A stretch of 64,000 bases of DNA from Acholoe squamosa (lineage: Eukaryota > Annelida > Polychaeta > Phyllodocida > Polynoidae). The notes under the pieces were generated by a model. That model was not told the DNA's origin and did not search any database. It saw nothing but the letters and a program-made list of their open reading frames with translations. Numbering within the stretch: position 1 is the first letter of the stretch; every line of letters begins with the position of its first letter. Shown here one piece after another: positions 43,006 to 55,718 of the stretch. The stretch lies in contig OX439050.1 of the NCBI GenBank assembly GCA_949317995.1, forward strand, positions 1,302,001-1,366,000, written 5' to 3'. The position numbers and the translations under genes were made by a program.

Positions 43006-46000
43006 ATGGCACAGGGGACGATTGACGCCGCGCGTCAGACTGCCAACGTTCTGTTGGAGCTAGGCGAGGACCCGAAGGTCCCGTCTCGGGTCGAGGAATC
43101 TATGGATTCTTCGGCAGAGGAGGCAGCCCGGACGCTCTCGGCTATGGCCGAGGCCACCGACCGGGAGAGGATGCCACCTCCACCACCACGCCCGGAGCGC
43201 TCGTCTACAGCAGCAGCTTCGGGTAGCAAAGTGGATGTCCTGGACATTCCAATGTATCCTCCGGGATTCAAGACTCGGATCGAACGTATGGCACACGTCG
43301 ATCGCGAGGCCGGTGTGGTGTACACCTCCTGGGGGACCTACATCCCCATGCACGCCTCCATGTTCGGATGTGGACCGTTGGCGGCGCAGCAAGGCGTGCC
43401 CGAGCCCATACCAGATGACTTCAAGACTCTGGTAATGGACTCGTGCAGTGACGAGTTGGCTGACAATATGCCAGTCCTGGCTCCGCAACTACCTGAAGTT
43501 AGCTGAGAAGATGGCGGTCAACGAGAGTCTGGCACGAGCCGTGCTGATCTCCGAGGGCATCACCTGAAAGGCCTCGGAGTTAAGAGAGTCTGAATCCGAC
43601 ATGGATACAGACTCCACAGTCACTTTGTCCTTGGTGGAAACCGACCGGGTCAAGCGATTGACCCGCAAACCTGCGCCGAAGGGTCCTCTCACCGAGAGTG
43701 ATCTGGAGGCTGAGGATGTACGCATCGCCGTCGAGAGGTCCACAACCGAGACCGACCCAGCTGCCGACATTCCGGACGCACCTGGTGAGATCTCGGAAGA
43801 GGACATCTCGCGCCAGCAGGCTGCTGTCGAGGCCAAGTGAGCCGAGCTTGCCAAGCAGCAGAAGCAGCTCACCGCAGCTCGCCGGGCCCATCGCAAACAG
43901 CAGGCCCAACTGAAATCCAAGGTCTCTTCCGACTCTTACTCCCCGGTCAGCGGCAGGAGGAGCCCTCGTATAGAGGACAGGAATCCACGGGAGTCGGATT
44001 CCAGTCCTGAGATGCCGGCGCAGCCAACCAAGGTTCAGCGCCGGAAGAAGAAGAATGGAGCGAAAGCGTCTCCGGCAGAGCCTACGCCCCCCACCAAGCT
44101 GAGGGGTAAGGGCCAGCCGAAGGCGCCCGCCTCCACCACCACAACCACCACAGTAGCCACCTCGGTTGCTGCAGCTTCCACTGCCAGCACCAGCGGAAAA
44201 AGCGCCAAGTCCTCTACCAAGGCTTCGGCTGGTACCACCACCACCAGCCGAGCCAGCCGTAGGGGAGCAGGTAGCACGGACAGTGAGGACAGCGACAGCG
44301 ATCCAGAACTGCCCGAGTCGGCCAAATCTGATTTGGAGTCCGTGACAACGTGGGAAGAAATGACCACGGATGTCCCGAAGGACGACAATCAGAAATGGAT
44401 GTGGAAGAATGCAGCCGAGGGGTTCAAGGAACGGACTCCCCGCTGCTTCGCGGACTGTGCCTATGACACGGTCCACTACATGTGTCCCGGCGCCGTCAAT
44501 AGGGACGGTGACAGCGATGAGGAGGAGTGGATGAAATCCGGCCCCTCGGATACGCCAGTAGGTAAATTCTACCTCATTTGGATTGACCAGCTGAAATCCA
44601 AATTGGGGTCGATTTACAGCTACCAGGCCCGGACGAAAGTTCAGTGGGCAATGACCCAATGGGGACCAACCGGCAACCGCCGAAGGTGCCCATTCGAGTC
44701 ATGCCAGCTGGCTCTCACTGGTGAGAAGATGTTCGAGACGAAGCCTCGCTTCGCTCGGCACATCGTAGAACATCACATGCACCACAAGCCTGTGATGATG
44801 TGCGTGCTCGGAGACCGCCCGAGCAAACAGTGTGATGGTTCGTTCAGCACTCACCGGCGCCGAGACATGGCTCTGCACTTGCAGAAAGCCCATGGTATCG
44901 GCCTGGAGAAAACCAGGAAACGAGCCATCAAGTGCTTCAACGAGCTCCTAGCTAACTGGGCCTCGTTGAGCGTGAAAGACGTTAAAGAGCAGGCATTCGA
45001 GACCGGATTCTGCTCATGGAAGAGTGGCAACTTGTTGACCTTCTTCCAAATCAACTTATCGTCCACGAAGTTCGAGATGCCCAGTGAGGTGCACCTGAAG
45101 GTGAAAAAGTGGCGAGGGGACGATAAGCGGGAGAAGGCCAAGGCCCGCTCGAAGGGTCCCGGAGGAGGCACAACCATGGCTACTGGAGCAGACCGGTCCG
45201 TAAGCCCTTCGGGTAGCAAGGACCAGCCAAGACCAGCCAACCCAGCTGATCGTCGTGAGTCGGGACAACAAGTCTCGGCTCTGGATATGCCCAGCAACCA
45301 GGCCCGTAGGGTGGTTAGCCAGGCGGCCACCCCGGCCACACCTTCTACCTCAACACCTGCACCCGCGGAACAACGCCCAGGCGAAGCCTCTGGCAGCCAT
45401 GATGATGGGGACGAAGTCTTCGCTTCCCCATCTGCGTATTCGACCTACTGGGCTAGAGAGGGATCTTCCGGCAAGCGCCCCACGTATAGTGAGTACGCGG
45501 CGAAGTTCCCTGCTATGGGACCAGCTGGACCCGAGTCGCAGGTCCTAACCTCCCTGGGCCGGACCAAACCCCGTGGTAGAGGCCGTGGTGGGCTGGAGTC
45601 CACCCGAGCTTCCCCGGGTGGTGGCCGAGGCCGGGGCGGAATAACGGTTGAGGGCCCGTCTGCTCCTCCAGCAGGTACTCCGCCTGCCTCAGTGGAAGTC
45701 ACCGCGCCTCCACCAGCAATAGCTCCACCAACGGGCCCTCGGGCGCCCCTGATGGAGCTAATTTCGGATACACTGTCAGGTCTTCAGGATCCGAACACGT
45801 TTGTTGACCACCGGGATGTCCAAAAGGTTCAGATCCAGAACGAGCTGATGGCAGAGTGGCAGGCATTGCACCGCCAGAAGTCGGTCGACTACTGGCGGGT
45901 GATGACTGAAGCCACCCTCAATCTGGTATACGAAGTCCAGAAGAGGGAGGAAGATAAAATCAGGCAGCTGGAAAGGAAGAAAGTCGAGGAGGCTCGCGAA

Positions 46001-46489
46001 TCCTGCCGGCGTCAGCAGATGGAAGCTGAAAAGCTTAAGGAGTTCCACCAAGCTGAGAACGCCAGGTACATTCACAGGTTCAAGGAGGCTGACCTCAAGT
46101 TCTTCCTGGCATTCGGGAAATACCTGGAGGAGTGGGACGGCTTACCGTCGTCCCTTATCTTCATCCCGGATGCCCCACCGGATGCCCCACCGGTCCCGGC
46201 TGCTCCACCGGTTCCGGCCACTCCACCGGTCCCGGCTGCTCCGTCAGTTCCGGCAGCTCCCCTGCTTCCGGTCTCTTCTGTCATCCGGACTGCTCCAACT
46301 GCCACGGTTGCTTTACCTGCATCCGAGGCAATGGACAGTCCATCCGCGGTGATGAGGGCCTTGAGCTTGGGAAGCGATACGCCAAGCGAGGCTTCCGCGG
46401 CGCTCTCTGCAAGCAGCTGTAGCAGCTCGGCTCCATCTGCCTCAGTGGAGTCGGCTGAGAAGATGGACACGGATCCGGAAGATCTTTAA
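43006..46489 (+). pseudogene. ORFX-family gene with C2H2-like fingers
   Basis: ATG 43006 lies in a strong Kozak context (GCCATGG). The frame is lost near 43467, then reads SWLRNYLKLAEKMAVNESL onward. TGA codons at about 43565 and 43838 interrupt it; each becomes CGA (Arg) by one CpG-type change. From 43841 it is open to 46489. Layout: helical acidic N-terminus, Lys/Ser/Thr-rich linker (KVQRRKKKNG), a finger region (C-x4-C...H-x4-H, then C-x9-C...H-x4-H near 44690-44900), a low-complexity RG/Pro part, a helical domain shared with LTR-B ORFX (FVDHRDVQKVQIQNELM to YLEEWDGLPSS), and PVPAAP repeats. Probably a retroelement-encoded nucleic-acid-binding protein. Not recognised as a named family. Confidence 0.65.
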
Positions 46490-49400
46490 GTGTCCATCTG
46501 ACGGTGTCTTCTTTGTACCCGAGGGTAAAAGCATTTAATTTGCCAGAGGCACTGTTCCTTGCGCTGGACCCTTAATCTGGAACGGAACCTGCAGTGAAGA
46601 TGGACGCTAATCCGAAACAACAAAAGGATAACCACACCTAACCGGGGCTCCATCTTCCCATCTTCATCAGGGCACAACATAACAGCAACGTGGCTTGCCA
46701 CCACACACATGTCGCCAGGTGAAGCTGCAGAAACCAGTCGTTCCAGATTCGCCGGAAGTCCGGTATATTGTAAGGGTGATCCTGCTACCCTGGTAGGACG
46801 CCTATATTTATCAGTATTATTATTTTTGTATAAATATATTTTTATATCATATCTATATTCTTGTAATTAAAACAAACAAAATTTTTCTCGGGTTATCTAC
46901 CCCACCTCGGGTCGGTTGGTTAATACTGTAAAATTTTATTCATATCATCTGATTACTCGTCTACAACTTTTAAATGCGTCTCGTTTATAATAATAACATC
47001 ATTGTAACACTGTTACTATATATCACCATAGGTCGATGGTGCATAAGGCGCCACTTCCTATTTGTTATTATTGGTTATCATTACTTCGGGTTATATGTGA
47101 CGATGCCTCATTATGTACCTATTATTTATAATGCCCCTAAGTGTTCTATATCCTATACGAACTGTATATATAGACTTACCTATTTGTGTATAATACTACT
47201 GTATAAAGTTAACAATAGGTACTTGTTAATTACACCCAACCCTAGGTATAGTCTAGTGGGGGTGGTGTAGGGGCCGGTATCGTCGTATATATATTAGTGC
47301 CGTTCATCCGAGAGACGTGTTTGTGTGGTGCCTGTTCCTTCTATGCCAGCTAGGTGTCGCTTCGTGATACCCCGTTGGTACAAGAGGGGGCGGCACCATG
47401 CCTCGCCTCCAGCTCCTACTAAGGAGCCGGACGAGCGGCAGAAGGTGACTGGACCTAGTCCAGTCCAGACGCGCAGCTTAACCTGTAGACCAGAGTTGAA
47501 TAAAGTCCTACCCGAGAGGTAGGGGTTTCTGGGGCTTTGCCCAACCTGAACTACTCGTGTTGTGTTGGTGTTTCTAGTGGTAAGCGAGCCAAAGAGCCAC
47601 CCAGCATATAAGTCAATACGAACCATTACATGGGTATCAGTAGAAATGGATTTAGTATGTATTAAACTACTATTCTACTACTTCCATTGCTCTAAATTGT
47701 TCAGGAGAAGGTACAGGCAGGTTTTAGAGGTTAAAAGGAGTGGGAGTAGAATATATTTCCCACGTTTGGGGGGTCAGAAGAGAAATTTTCCAAAAAATTA
47801 CAAGTATTTTTTTATATGAGCAGTTGGTAGAGTGTGAAAAAAATGAAAATACTCCAATTAACTTAACCATGACATATATTCATCTCTACCCTCCCCTATT
47901 AATGTGTTGGTAAATGCATTACAATCATCTGACAACGGATACAGGGTGTACAGAGAACCGAGGAATAAATGTGACCATCGTTACCGTAGTATGTGATGTC
48001 GGCTATGGACCTAGTTTCTGACCTCTCACTCGAATAGTAATGGCGGGAGCCGGCAAAACACAATGCCAAGCGATGTACGACGGTCACTGTTAACGTAAAT
48101 AACTGTTTTCGATACACTATTTTTACACCAGAACATTCCATGGACCTTCATATATGATAACATTTCATCGATTTTCTTCAATTCTTACCTTGAATTCGAT
48201 TTTGGCGTATGTTTTGTAGAGGTAGATGGTCGAAATCGTCATCAAAATGTCAACAAAGTCCCTCTGCGTGATGCGCATGCGTCGCACTCCGCTCTACTTC
48301 CGGCCGGATAACGTACAGCGTGGAACACTTTCCCGCTTCTATTAGGCAAATAAAAGTGACCATCGTTACCGATCGGCTAGGTAGCCTCTGATAGGGGGGA
48401 AAGGATGTAACTACCGACGTAACACCTGGTCAATATTGTTCATTTTAGCCCTACATTTGATTTTCCAAGACGGAATGAATTATTTTTGCCAAACTATGGA
48501 CATGGGAGGGGGAAATGTACATGTAACAATGGTCACATTTATATTTGTGAAAAGTACATTAATGACTGTGGAGGGAAAACTATTTGCAGTGGAGCCAAAA
48601 TTTTTGGCACACCATACAAGTCAAACATACCCTACAGGAAGGCGGTATAAGGTGAAATATATTCCCAGTGGTTCCATGGTCATTGAGGAGGTAATATAAT
48701 AGTGACCATCGTTACATCGTTGATCTATTCCATTAAAAGGCATCAGGGATTGACAAAAACCACCTACCTGACCATCAACCAGAATTATTTTCTCAACTAA
48801 CACCCAGAACGAAAAAATAAAATTTAAATAGTGATCATAGCATTACTTTTGGACTCCCTGCATGCATCCAAAGTTAGAAAAATGACCAAAAAAGTGGTTT
48901 AAAAGGGTGTTTTTCAACTTTGAGAGTCCATATCTCAGGAAATAATCATGCCAGGTGCAAAAAATTATACTTTTCTGAAAGGTATACATGTCCTCTGTCA
49001 AATGACATAAACACTTGAAATCCAATTTTATCTGTGTGTATAACATAGAATGAATTGAATCAAAATCCTAGGACAAATTATTTCTCATCAAAGAATATTT
49101 TTCATTGACAAAAAATAAAGTAGCCACACTGAGACTATTTGTATGAGTTCTTTTGCACGTATGAGCTTAGCTACATTTCTGATTAATGCCAATTACCTGT
49201 ATCTCAGCCACATGTAGATGGACTGCTCAAGGAGATTAATACATTATTTTATATATGAATTTCTAAGAAAAATTCATGGGTACCCCATAAATAGGACAAT
49301 TCAGATTTCTTCTTGAGAATAAACTGATATACTCAAAATCCATTTGTATTTGTATTTATTGAGGCTTTCGTCCCCATGAATGGAGTCATTTTTGCGACCT

Positions 49401-50033
49401 ACAGTAACATTTCATGCCTTGTATTATTGGGGGTTGATATATGAATATTATTGCATAGCAAAGCACTGTAATCAAAAATGTACATATATGAGCCAGTGTA
49501 TAATACAAGTAAACGGGAATAGCAATCCCCAGTGCATGCAGCAATTCTAATTGAATTTGAAATATTGATAATGGCTTTAAATTTTTTTTTCACACATACC
49601 TTTGAGTAGGACTGAGTTGATAATTCAGTGTCAGTAAACCCCTAGGTGCCCAAGCTTGCATTTGAGCATGGTTTTAGGCTTAAATTCATGTATATTGAAC
49701 GAAACTTCCATCCAGACACTTCTACTGGTTCAATCTGCAAAGCTATGTGATATATAATTATACATGTAAAGATACCGATAATGATTATAGATAGGCTGAG
49801 TGGTGCGAGTAAGGATGACACACATCAAGGGAAACCTGGACTTTCATGAGTTTAGAGCTGTTAGATGCGTGGCACGTGATCGTGTGGTATGCTCTGGCAT
49901 ACAACAGGCCCATACAAATAACTTAGGGTCTCTTTATTTTAATATAAATCGTAGAAAAATCGTATTTCAGTTGTTTGCGTGCATAATGACTATTGGAACC
50001 TTGCTTAGGGTTACACCTGACAGAAAATATTAA
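46490..50033. other. Non-coding region, duplicated
   Basis: About 3.5 kb between the ORFX gene and the GT92 3' end. Possible LTR-like piece at about 46769-47609: it starts TGTAAGGGTGATCC, has AATAAA at 47501, then a CTACC..GGTAG hairpin and a GT-rich stretch, and ends CCCAGCA. No partner LTR was found. Beyond 47600 it is AT-rich with a thrice-repeated 14-mer and no credible gene. Confidence 0.5.
47971..48715 (+). repeat. Three copies of GTGACCATCGTTAC
   Basis: Exact 14-mer at 47971, 48356 and 48702, spaced 385 and 346 bp. Repeated in the duplicate at 53656, 54041 and 54387. Confidence 0.9.
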
Positions 50034-50117
50034 CTAGAGTGACTGTCTTAGTCTCTTCTTGAACCGTATTGCCGTAGTCTGTACAACATTATCCCAGAAT
50101 TCACTAGTTCCATTTAC
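50034..50117 (-). pseudogene. 3' fragment of GT92 gene left by the duplication
   Basis: Holds the last roughly 27 codons and stop of the 55719-56957 gene (LTLVNGTSEFWDNVV to the C-terminus). It is cut at the duplication breakpoint and has no coding potential of its own. Confidence 0.9.
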
Positions 50118-52174
50118 GGACTCCCCGCTGCTTCGCGGACTGTGCCTATGACACGGTCCACTACATGTGTCCCGGCGCCGTCAATAGGGACGGTGACAGC
50201 GATGAGGAGGAGTGGATGAAATCCCGCCCCTCGGATACGCCAGTAGGTAAATTCTACCTCATTTGGATTGACCAGCTGAAATCCAAATTGGGGTCGATTT
50301 ACAGCTACCAGGCCCGGACGAAAGTTCAGTGGGCAATGACCCAATGGGGACCAACCGGCAACCGCCGAAGGTGCCCATTCGAGTCATGCCAGCTGGCTCT
50401 CACGGGTGAGAAGATGTTCGAGACGAAGCCTCGCTTCGCTCGGCACATCGTAGAACATCACATGCACCACAAGCCTGTGATGATGTGCGTGCTCGGAGAC
50501 CGCCCGAGCAAACAGTGTGATGGTTCGTTCAGCACTCACCGGCGCCGAGACATGGCTCTGCACTTGCAGAAAGCCCATGGTATCGGCCTGGAGAAAACCA
50601 GGAAACGAGCCATCAAGTGCTTCAACGAGCTCCTAGCTAACTGGGCCTCGTTGAGCGTGAAAGACGTTAAAGAGCAGGCATTCGAGACCGGATTCTGCTC
50701 ATGGAAGAGTGGCAACTTGTTGACCTTCTTCCAAATCAACTTATCGTCCACGAAGTTCGAGATGCCCAGTGAGGTGCACCTGAAGGTGAAAAAGTGGCGA
50801 GGGGACGATAAGCGGGAGAAGGCCAAGGCCCGCTCGAAGGGTCCCGGAGGAGGCACAACCATGGCTACCGGAGCAGACCGGTCCGTAAGCCCTTCGGGTA
50901 GCAAGGACCAGCCAAGACCAGCCAACCCAGCTGATCGTCGTGAGTCGGGACAACAAGTCTCGGCTCTGGATATGCCCAGCAACCAGGCCCGTAGGGTGGT
51001 TAGCCAGGCGGCCACCCCGGCCACACCTTCTACCTCAACACCTGCACCCGCGGAACAACGCCCAGGCGAAGCCTCTGGCAGCCATGATGATGGGGACGAA
51101 GTCTTCGCTTCCCCATCTGCGTATTCGACCTACTGGGCTAGAGAGGGATCTTCCGGCAAGCGCCCCACGTATAGTGAGTACGCGGCGAAGTTCCCTGCTA
51201 TGGGACCAGCTGGACCCGAGTCGCAGGTCCTAACCTCCCTGGGCCGGACCAAACCCCGTGGTAGAGGCCGTGGTGGGCTGGAGTCCACCCGAGCTTCCCC
51301 GGGTGGTGGCCGAGGCCGGGGCGGAATAACGGTTGAGGGCCCGTCTGCTCCTCCAGCAGGTACTCCGCCTGCCTCAGTGGAAGTCACCGCGCCTCCACCA
51401 GCAATTGCTCCACCAACGGGCCCTCGGGCGCCCCTGATGGAGCTAATTTCGGATACACTGTCAGGTCTTCAGGATCCGAACACGTTTGTTGACCACCGGG
51501 ATGTCCAAAAGGTTCAGATCCAGAACGAGCTGATGGCAGAGTGGCAGGCATTGCACCGCCAGAAGTCGGTCGACTACTGGCGGGTGATGACTGAAGCCAC
51601 CCTCAATCTGGTATACGAAGTCCAGAAGAGGGAGGAAGATAAAATCAGGCAGCTGGAAAGGAAGAAAGTCGAGGAGGCTCGCGAATCCTGCCGGCGTCAG
51701 CAGATGGAAGCTGAAAAGCTTAAGGAGTTCCACCAAGCTGAGAACGCCAGGTACATTCACAGGTTCAAGGAGGCTGACCTCAAGTTCTTCCTGGCATTCG
51801 GGAAATACCTGGAGGAGTGGGACGGCTTACCGTCGTCCCTTATCTTCATCCCGGATGCCCCACCGGATGCCCCACCGGTCCCGGCTGCTCCACCGGTTCC
51901 GGCCACTCCACCGGTCCCGGCTGCTCCGTCAGTTCCGGCAGCTCCCCTGCTTCCGGTCTCTTCTGTCATCCGGACTGCTCCAACTGCCACGGTTGCTTTA
52001 CCTGCATCCGAGGCAATGGACAGTCCATCCGCGGTGATGAGGGCCTTGAGCTTGGGAAGCGATACGCCAAGCGAGGCTTCCGCGGCGCTCTCTGCAAGCA
52101 GCTGTAGCAGCTCGGCTCCATCTGCCTCAGTGGAGTCGGCTGAGAAGATGGACACGGATCCGGAAGATCTTTAA
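50116..52174 (+). pseudogene. ORFX-family gene, 5'-truncated duplicate
   Basis: Identical to 44431-46489 apart from a few substitutions, including Gly to Arg (KSRPS). It lacks the first roughly 475 codons and the original start. From the first internal ATG (50165) an open 669-codon frame keeps both finger motifs, the shared helical domain and the PVPAAP tail. Unlike copy 1, this shortened frame has no premature stop, so a truncated protein is possible if transcribed. Confidence 0.75.
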
Positions 52175-55100
52175 GTGTCCATCTGACGGTGTCTTCTTTG
52201 TACCCGAGGGTAAAAGCATTTAATTTGCCAGAGGCACTGTTCCTTGCGCTGGACCCTTAATCTGGAACGGAACCTGCAGTGAAGATGGACGCTAATCCGA
52301 AACAACAAAAGGATAACCACACCTAACCGGGGCTCCATCTTCCCATCTTCATCAGGGCACAACATAACAGCAACGTGGCTTGCCACCACACACATGTCGC
52401 CAGGTGAAGCTGCAGAAACCAGTCGTTCCAGATTCGCCGGAAGTCCGGTATATTGTAAGGGTGATCCTGCTACCCTGGTAGGACGCCTATATTTATCAGT
52501 ATTATTATTTTTGTATAAATATATTTTTATATCATATCTATATTCTTGTAATTAAAACAAACAAAATTTTTCTCGGGTTATCTACCCCACCTCGGGTCGG
52601 TTGGTTAATACTGTAAAATTTTATTCATATCATCTGATTACTCGTCTACAACTTTTAAATGCGTCTCGTTTATAATAATAACATCATTGTAACACTGTTA
52701 CTATATATCACCATAGGTCGATGGTGCATAAGGCGCCACTTCCTATTTGTTATTATTGGTTATCATTACTTCGGGTTATATGTGACGATGCCTCATTATG
52801 TACCTATTATTTATAATGCCCCTAAGTGTTCTATATCCTATACGAACTGTATATATAGACTTACCTATTTGTGTATAATACTACTGTATAAAGTTAACAA
52901 TAGGTACTTGTTAATTACACCCAACCCTAGGTATAGTCTAGTGGGGGTGGTGTAGGGGCCGGTATCGTCGTATATATATTAGTGCCGTTCATCCGAGAGA
53001 CGTGTTTGTGTGGTGCCTGTTCCTTCTATGCCAGCTAGGTGTCGCTTCGTGATACCCCGTTGGTACAAGAGGGGGCGGCACCATGCCTCGCCTCCAGCTC
53101 CTACTAAGGAGCCGGACGAGCGGCAGAAGGTGACTGGACCTAGTCCAGTCCAGACGCGCAGCTTAACCTGTAGACCAGAGTTGAATAAAGTCCTACCCGA
53201 GAGGTAGGGGTTTCTGGGGCTTTGCCCAACCTGAACTACTCGTGTTGTGTTGGTGTTTCTAGTGGTAAGCGAGCCAAAGAGCCACCCAGCATATAAGTCA
53301 ATACGAACCATTACATGGGTATCAGTAGAAATGGATTTAGTATGTATTAAACTACTATTCTACTACTTCCATTGCTCTAAATTGTTCAGGAGAAGGTACA
53401 GGCAGGTTTTAGAGGTTAAAAGGAGTGGGAGTAGAATATATTTCCCACGTTTGGGGGGTCAGAAGAGAAATTTTCCAAAAAATTACAAGTATTTTTTTAT
53501 ATGAGCAGTTGGTAGAGTGTGACAAAAATGAAAATACTCCAATTAACTTAACCATGACATATATTCATCTCTACCCTCCCCTATTAATGTGTTGGTAAAT
53601 GCATTACAATCATCTGACAACGGATACAGGGTGTACAGAGAACCGAGGAATAAATGTGACCATCGTTACCGTAGTATGTGATGTCGGCTATGGACCTAGT
53701 TTCTGACCTCTCACTCGAATAGTAATGGCGGGAGCCGGCAAAACACAATGCCAAGCGATGTACGACGGTCACTGTTAACGTAAATAACTGTTTTCGATAC
53801 ACTATTTTTACACCAGAACATTCCATGGACCTTCATATATGATAACATTTCATCGATTTTCTTCAATTCTTACCTTGAATTCGATTTTGGCGTATGTTTT
53901 GTAGAGGTAGATGGTCGAAATCGTCATCAAAATGTCAACAAAGTCCCTCTGCGTGATGCGCATGCGTCGCACTCCGCTCTACTTCCGGCCGGATAACGTA
54001 CAGCGTGGAACACTTTCCCGCTTCTATTAGGCAAATAAAAGTGACCATCGTTACCGATCGGCTAGGTAGCCTCTGATAGGGGGGAAAGGATGTAACTACC
54101 GACGTAACACCTGGTCAATATTGTTCATTTTAGCCCTACATTTGATTTTCCAAGACGGAATGAATTATTTTTGCCAAACTATGGACATGGGAGGGGGAAA
54201 TGTACATGTAACAATGGTCACATTTATATTTGTGAAAAGTACATTAATGACTGTGGAGGGAAAACTATTTGCAGTGGAGCCAAAATTTTTGGCACACCAT
54301 ACAAGTCAAACATACCCTACAGGAAGGCGGTATAAGGTGAAATATATTCCCAGTGGTTCCATGGTCATTGAGGAGGTAATATAATAGTGACCATCGTTAC
54401 ATCGTTGATCTATTCCATTAAAAGGCATCAGGGATTGACAAAAACCACCTACCTGACCATCAACCAGAATTATTTTCTCAACTAACACCCAGAACGAAAA
54501 AATAAAATTTAAATAGTGATCATAGCATTACTTTTGGACTCCCTGCATGCATCCAAAGTTAGAAAAATGACCAAAAAAGTGGTTTAAAAGGGTGTTTTTC
54601 AACTTTGAGAGTCCATATCTCAGGAAATAATCATGCCAGGTGCAAAAAATTATACTTTTCTGAAAGGTATACATGTCCTCTGTCAAATGACATAAACACT
54701 TGAAATCCAATTTTATCTGTGTGTATAACATAGAATGAATTGAATCAAAATCCTAGGACAAATTATTTCTCATCAAAGAATATTTTTCATTGACAAAAAA
54801 TAAAGTAGCCACACTGAGACTATTTGTATGAGTTCTTTTGCACGTATGAGCTTAGCTACATTTCTGATTAATGCCAATTACCTGTATCTCAGCCACATGT
54901 AGATGGACTGCTCAAGGAGATTAATACATTATTTTATATATGAATTTCTAAGAAAAATTCATGGGTACCCCATAAATAGGACAATTCAGATTTCTTCTTG
55001 AGAATAAACTGATATACTCAAAATCCATTTGTATTTGTATTTATTGAGGCTTTCGTCCCCATGAATGGAGTCATTTTTGCGACCTACAGTAACATTTCAT

Positions 55101-55718
55101 GCCTTGTATTATTGGGGGTTGATATATGAATATTATTGCATAGCAAAGCACTGTAATCAAAAATGTACATATATGAGCCAGTGTATAATACAAGTAAACG
55201 GGAATAGCAATCCCCAGTGCATGCAGCAATTCTAATTGAATTTGAAATATTGATAATGGCTTTAAATTTTTTTTTCACACATACCTTTGAGTAGGACTGA
55301 GTTGATAATTCAGTGTCAGTAAACCCCTAGGTGCCCAAGCTTGCATTTGAGCATGGTTTTAGGCTTAAATTCATGTATATTGAACGAAACTTCCATCCAG
55401 ACACTTCTACTGGTTCAATCTGCAAAGCTATGTGATATATAATTATACATGTAAAGATACCGATAATGATTATAGATAGGCTGAGTGGTGCGAGTAAGGA
55501 TGACACACATCAAGGGAAACCTGGACTTTCATGAGTTTAGAGCTGTTAGATGCGTGGCACGTGATCGTGTGGTATGCTCTGGCATACAACAGGCCCATAC
55601 AAATAACTTAGGGTCTCTTTATTTTAATATAAATCGTAGAAAAATCGTATTTCAGTTGTTTGCGTGCATAATGACTATTGGAACCTTGCTTAGGGTTACA
55701 CCTGACAGAAAATATTAA
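52175..55718. other. Non-coding region, second copy
   Basis: Same content as 46490-50033, including the LTR-like piece and the three 14-mers. Nothing additional seen. Confidence 0.6.

Larger units (their letters stand above)
44431..50115 (+). repeat. Tandem duplication, copy 1 (5,685 bp)
   Basis: Repeats as 50116-55800 with only about five base differences seen (for example near 44538, 44718, 45183, 45720 and 47841). The two-base AC at the junction is microhomology. Confidence 0.97.

Noticed and set aside
44035..46470. Long minus-strand ORFs opposite ORFX (up to 359 codons)
   Set aside because: Shadow frames caused by high GC and codon bias of the plus-strand gene; no domains.
46769..47609. 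Solo LTR (TG...CA, AATAAA, GT-rich end)
   Set aside because: Flanking bases do not give a clean target duplication and no partner LTR or PPT is present; kept only as a remark.
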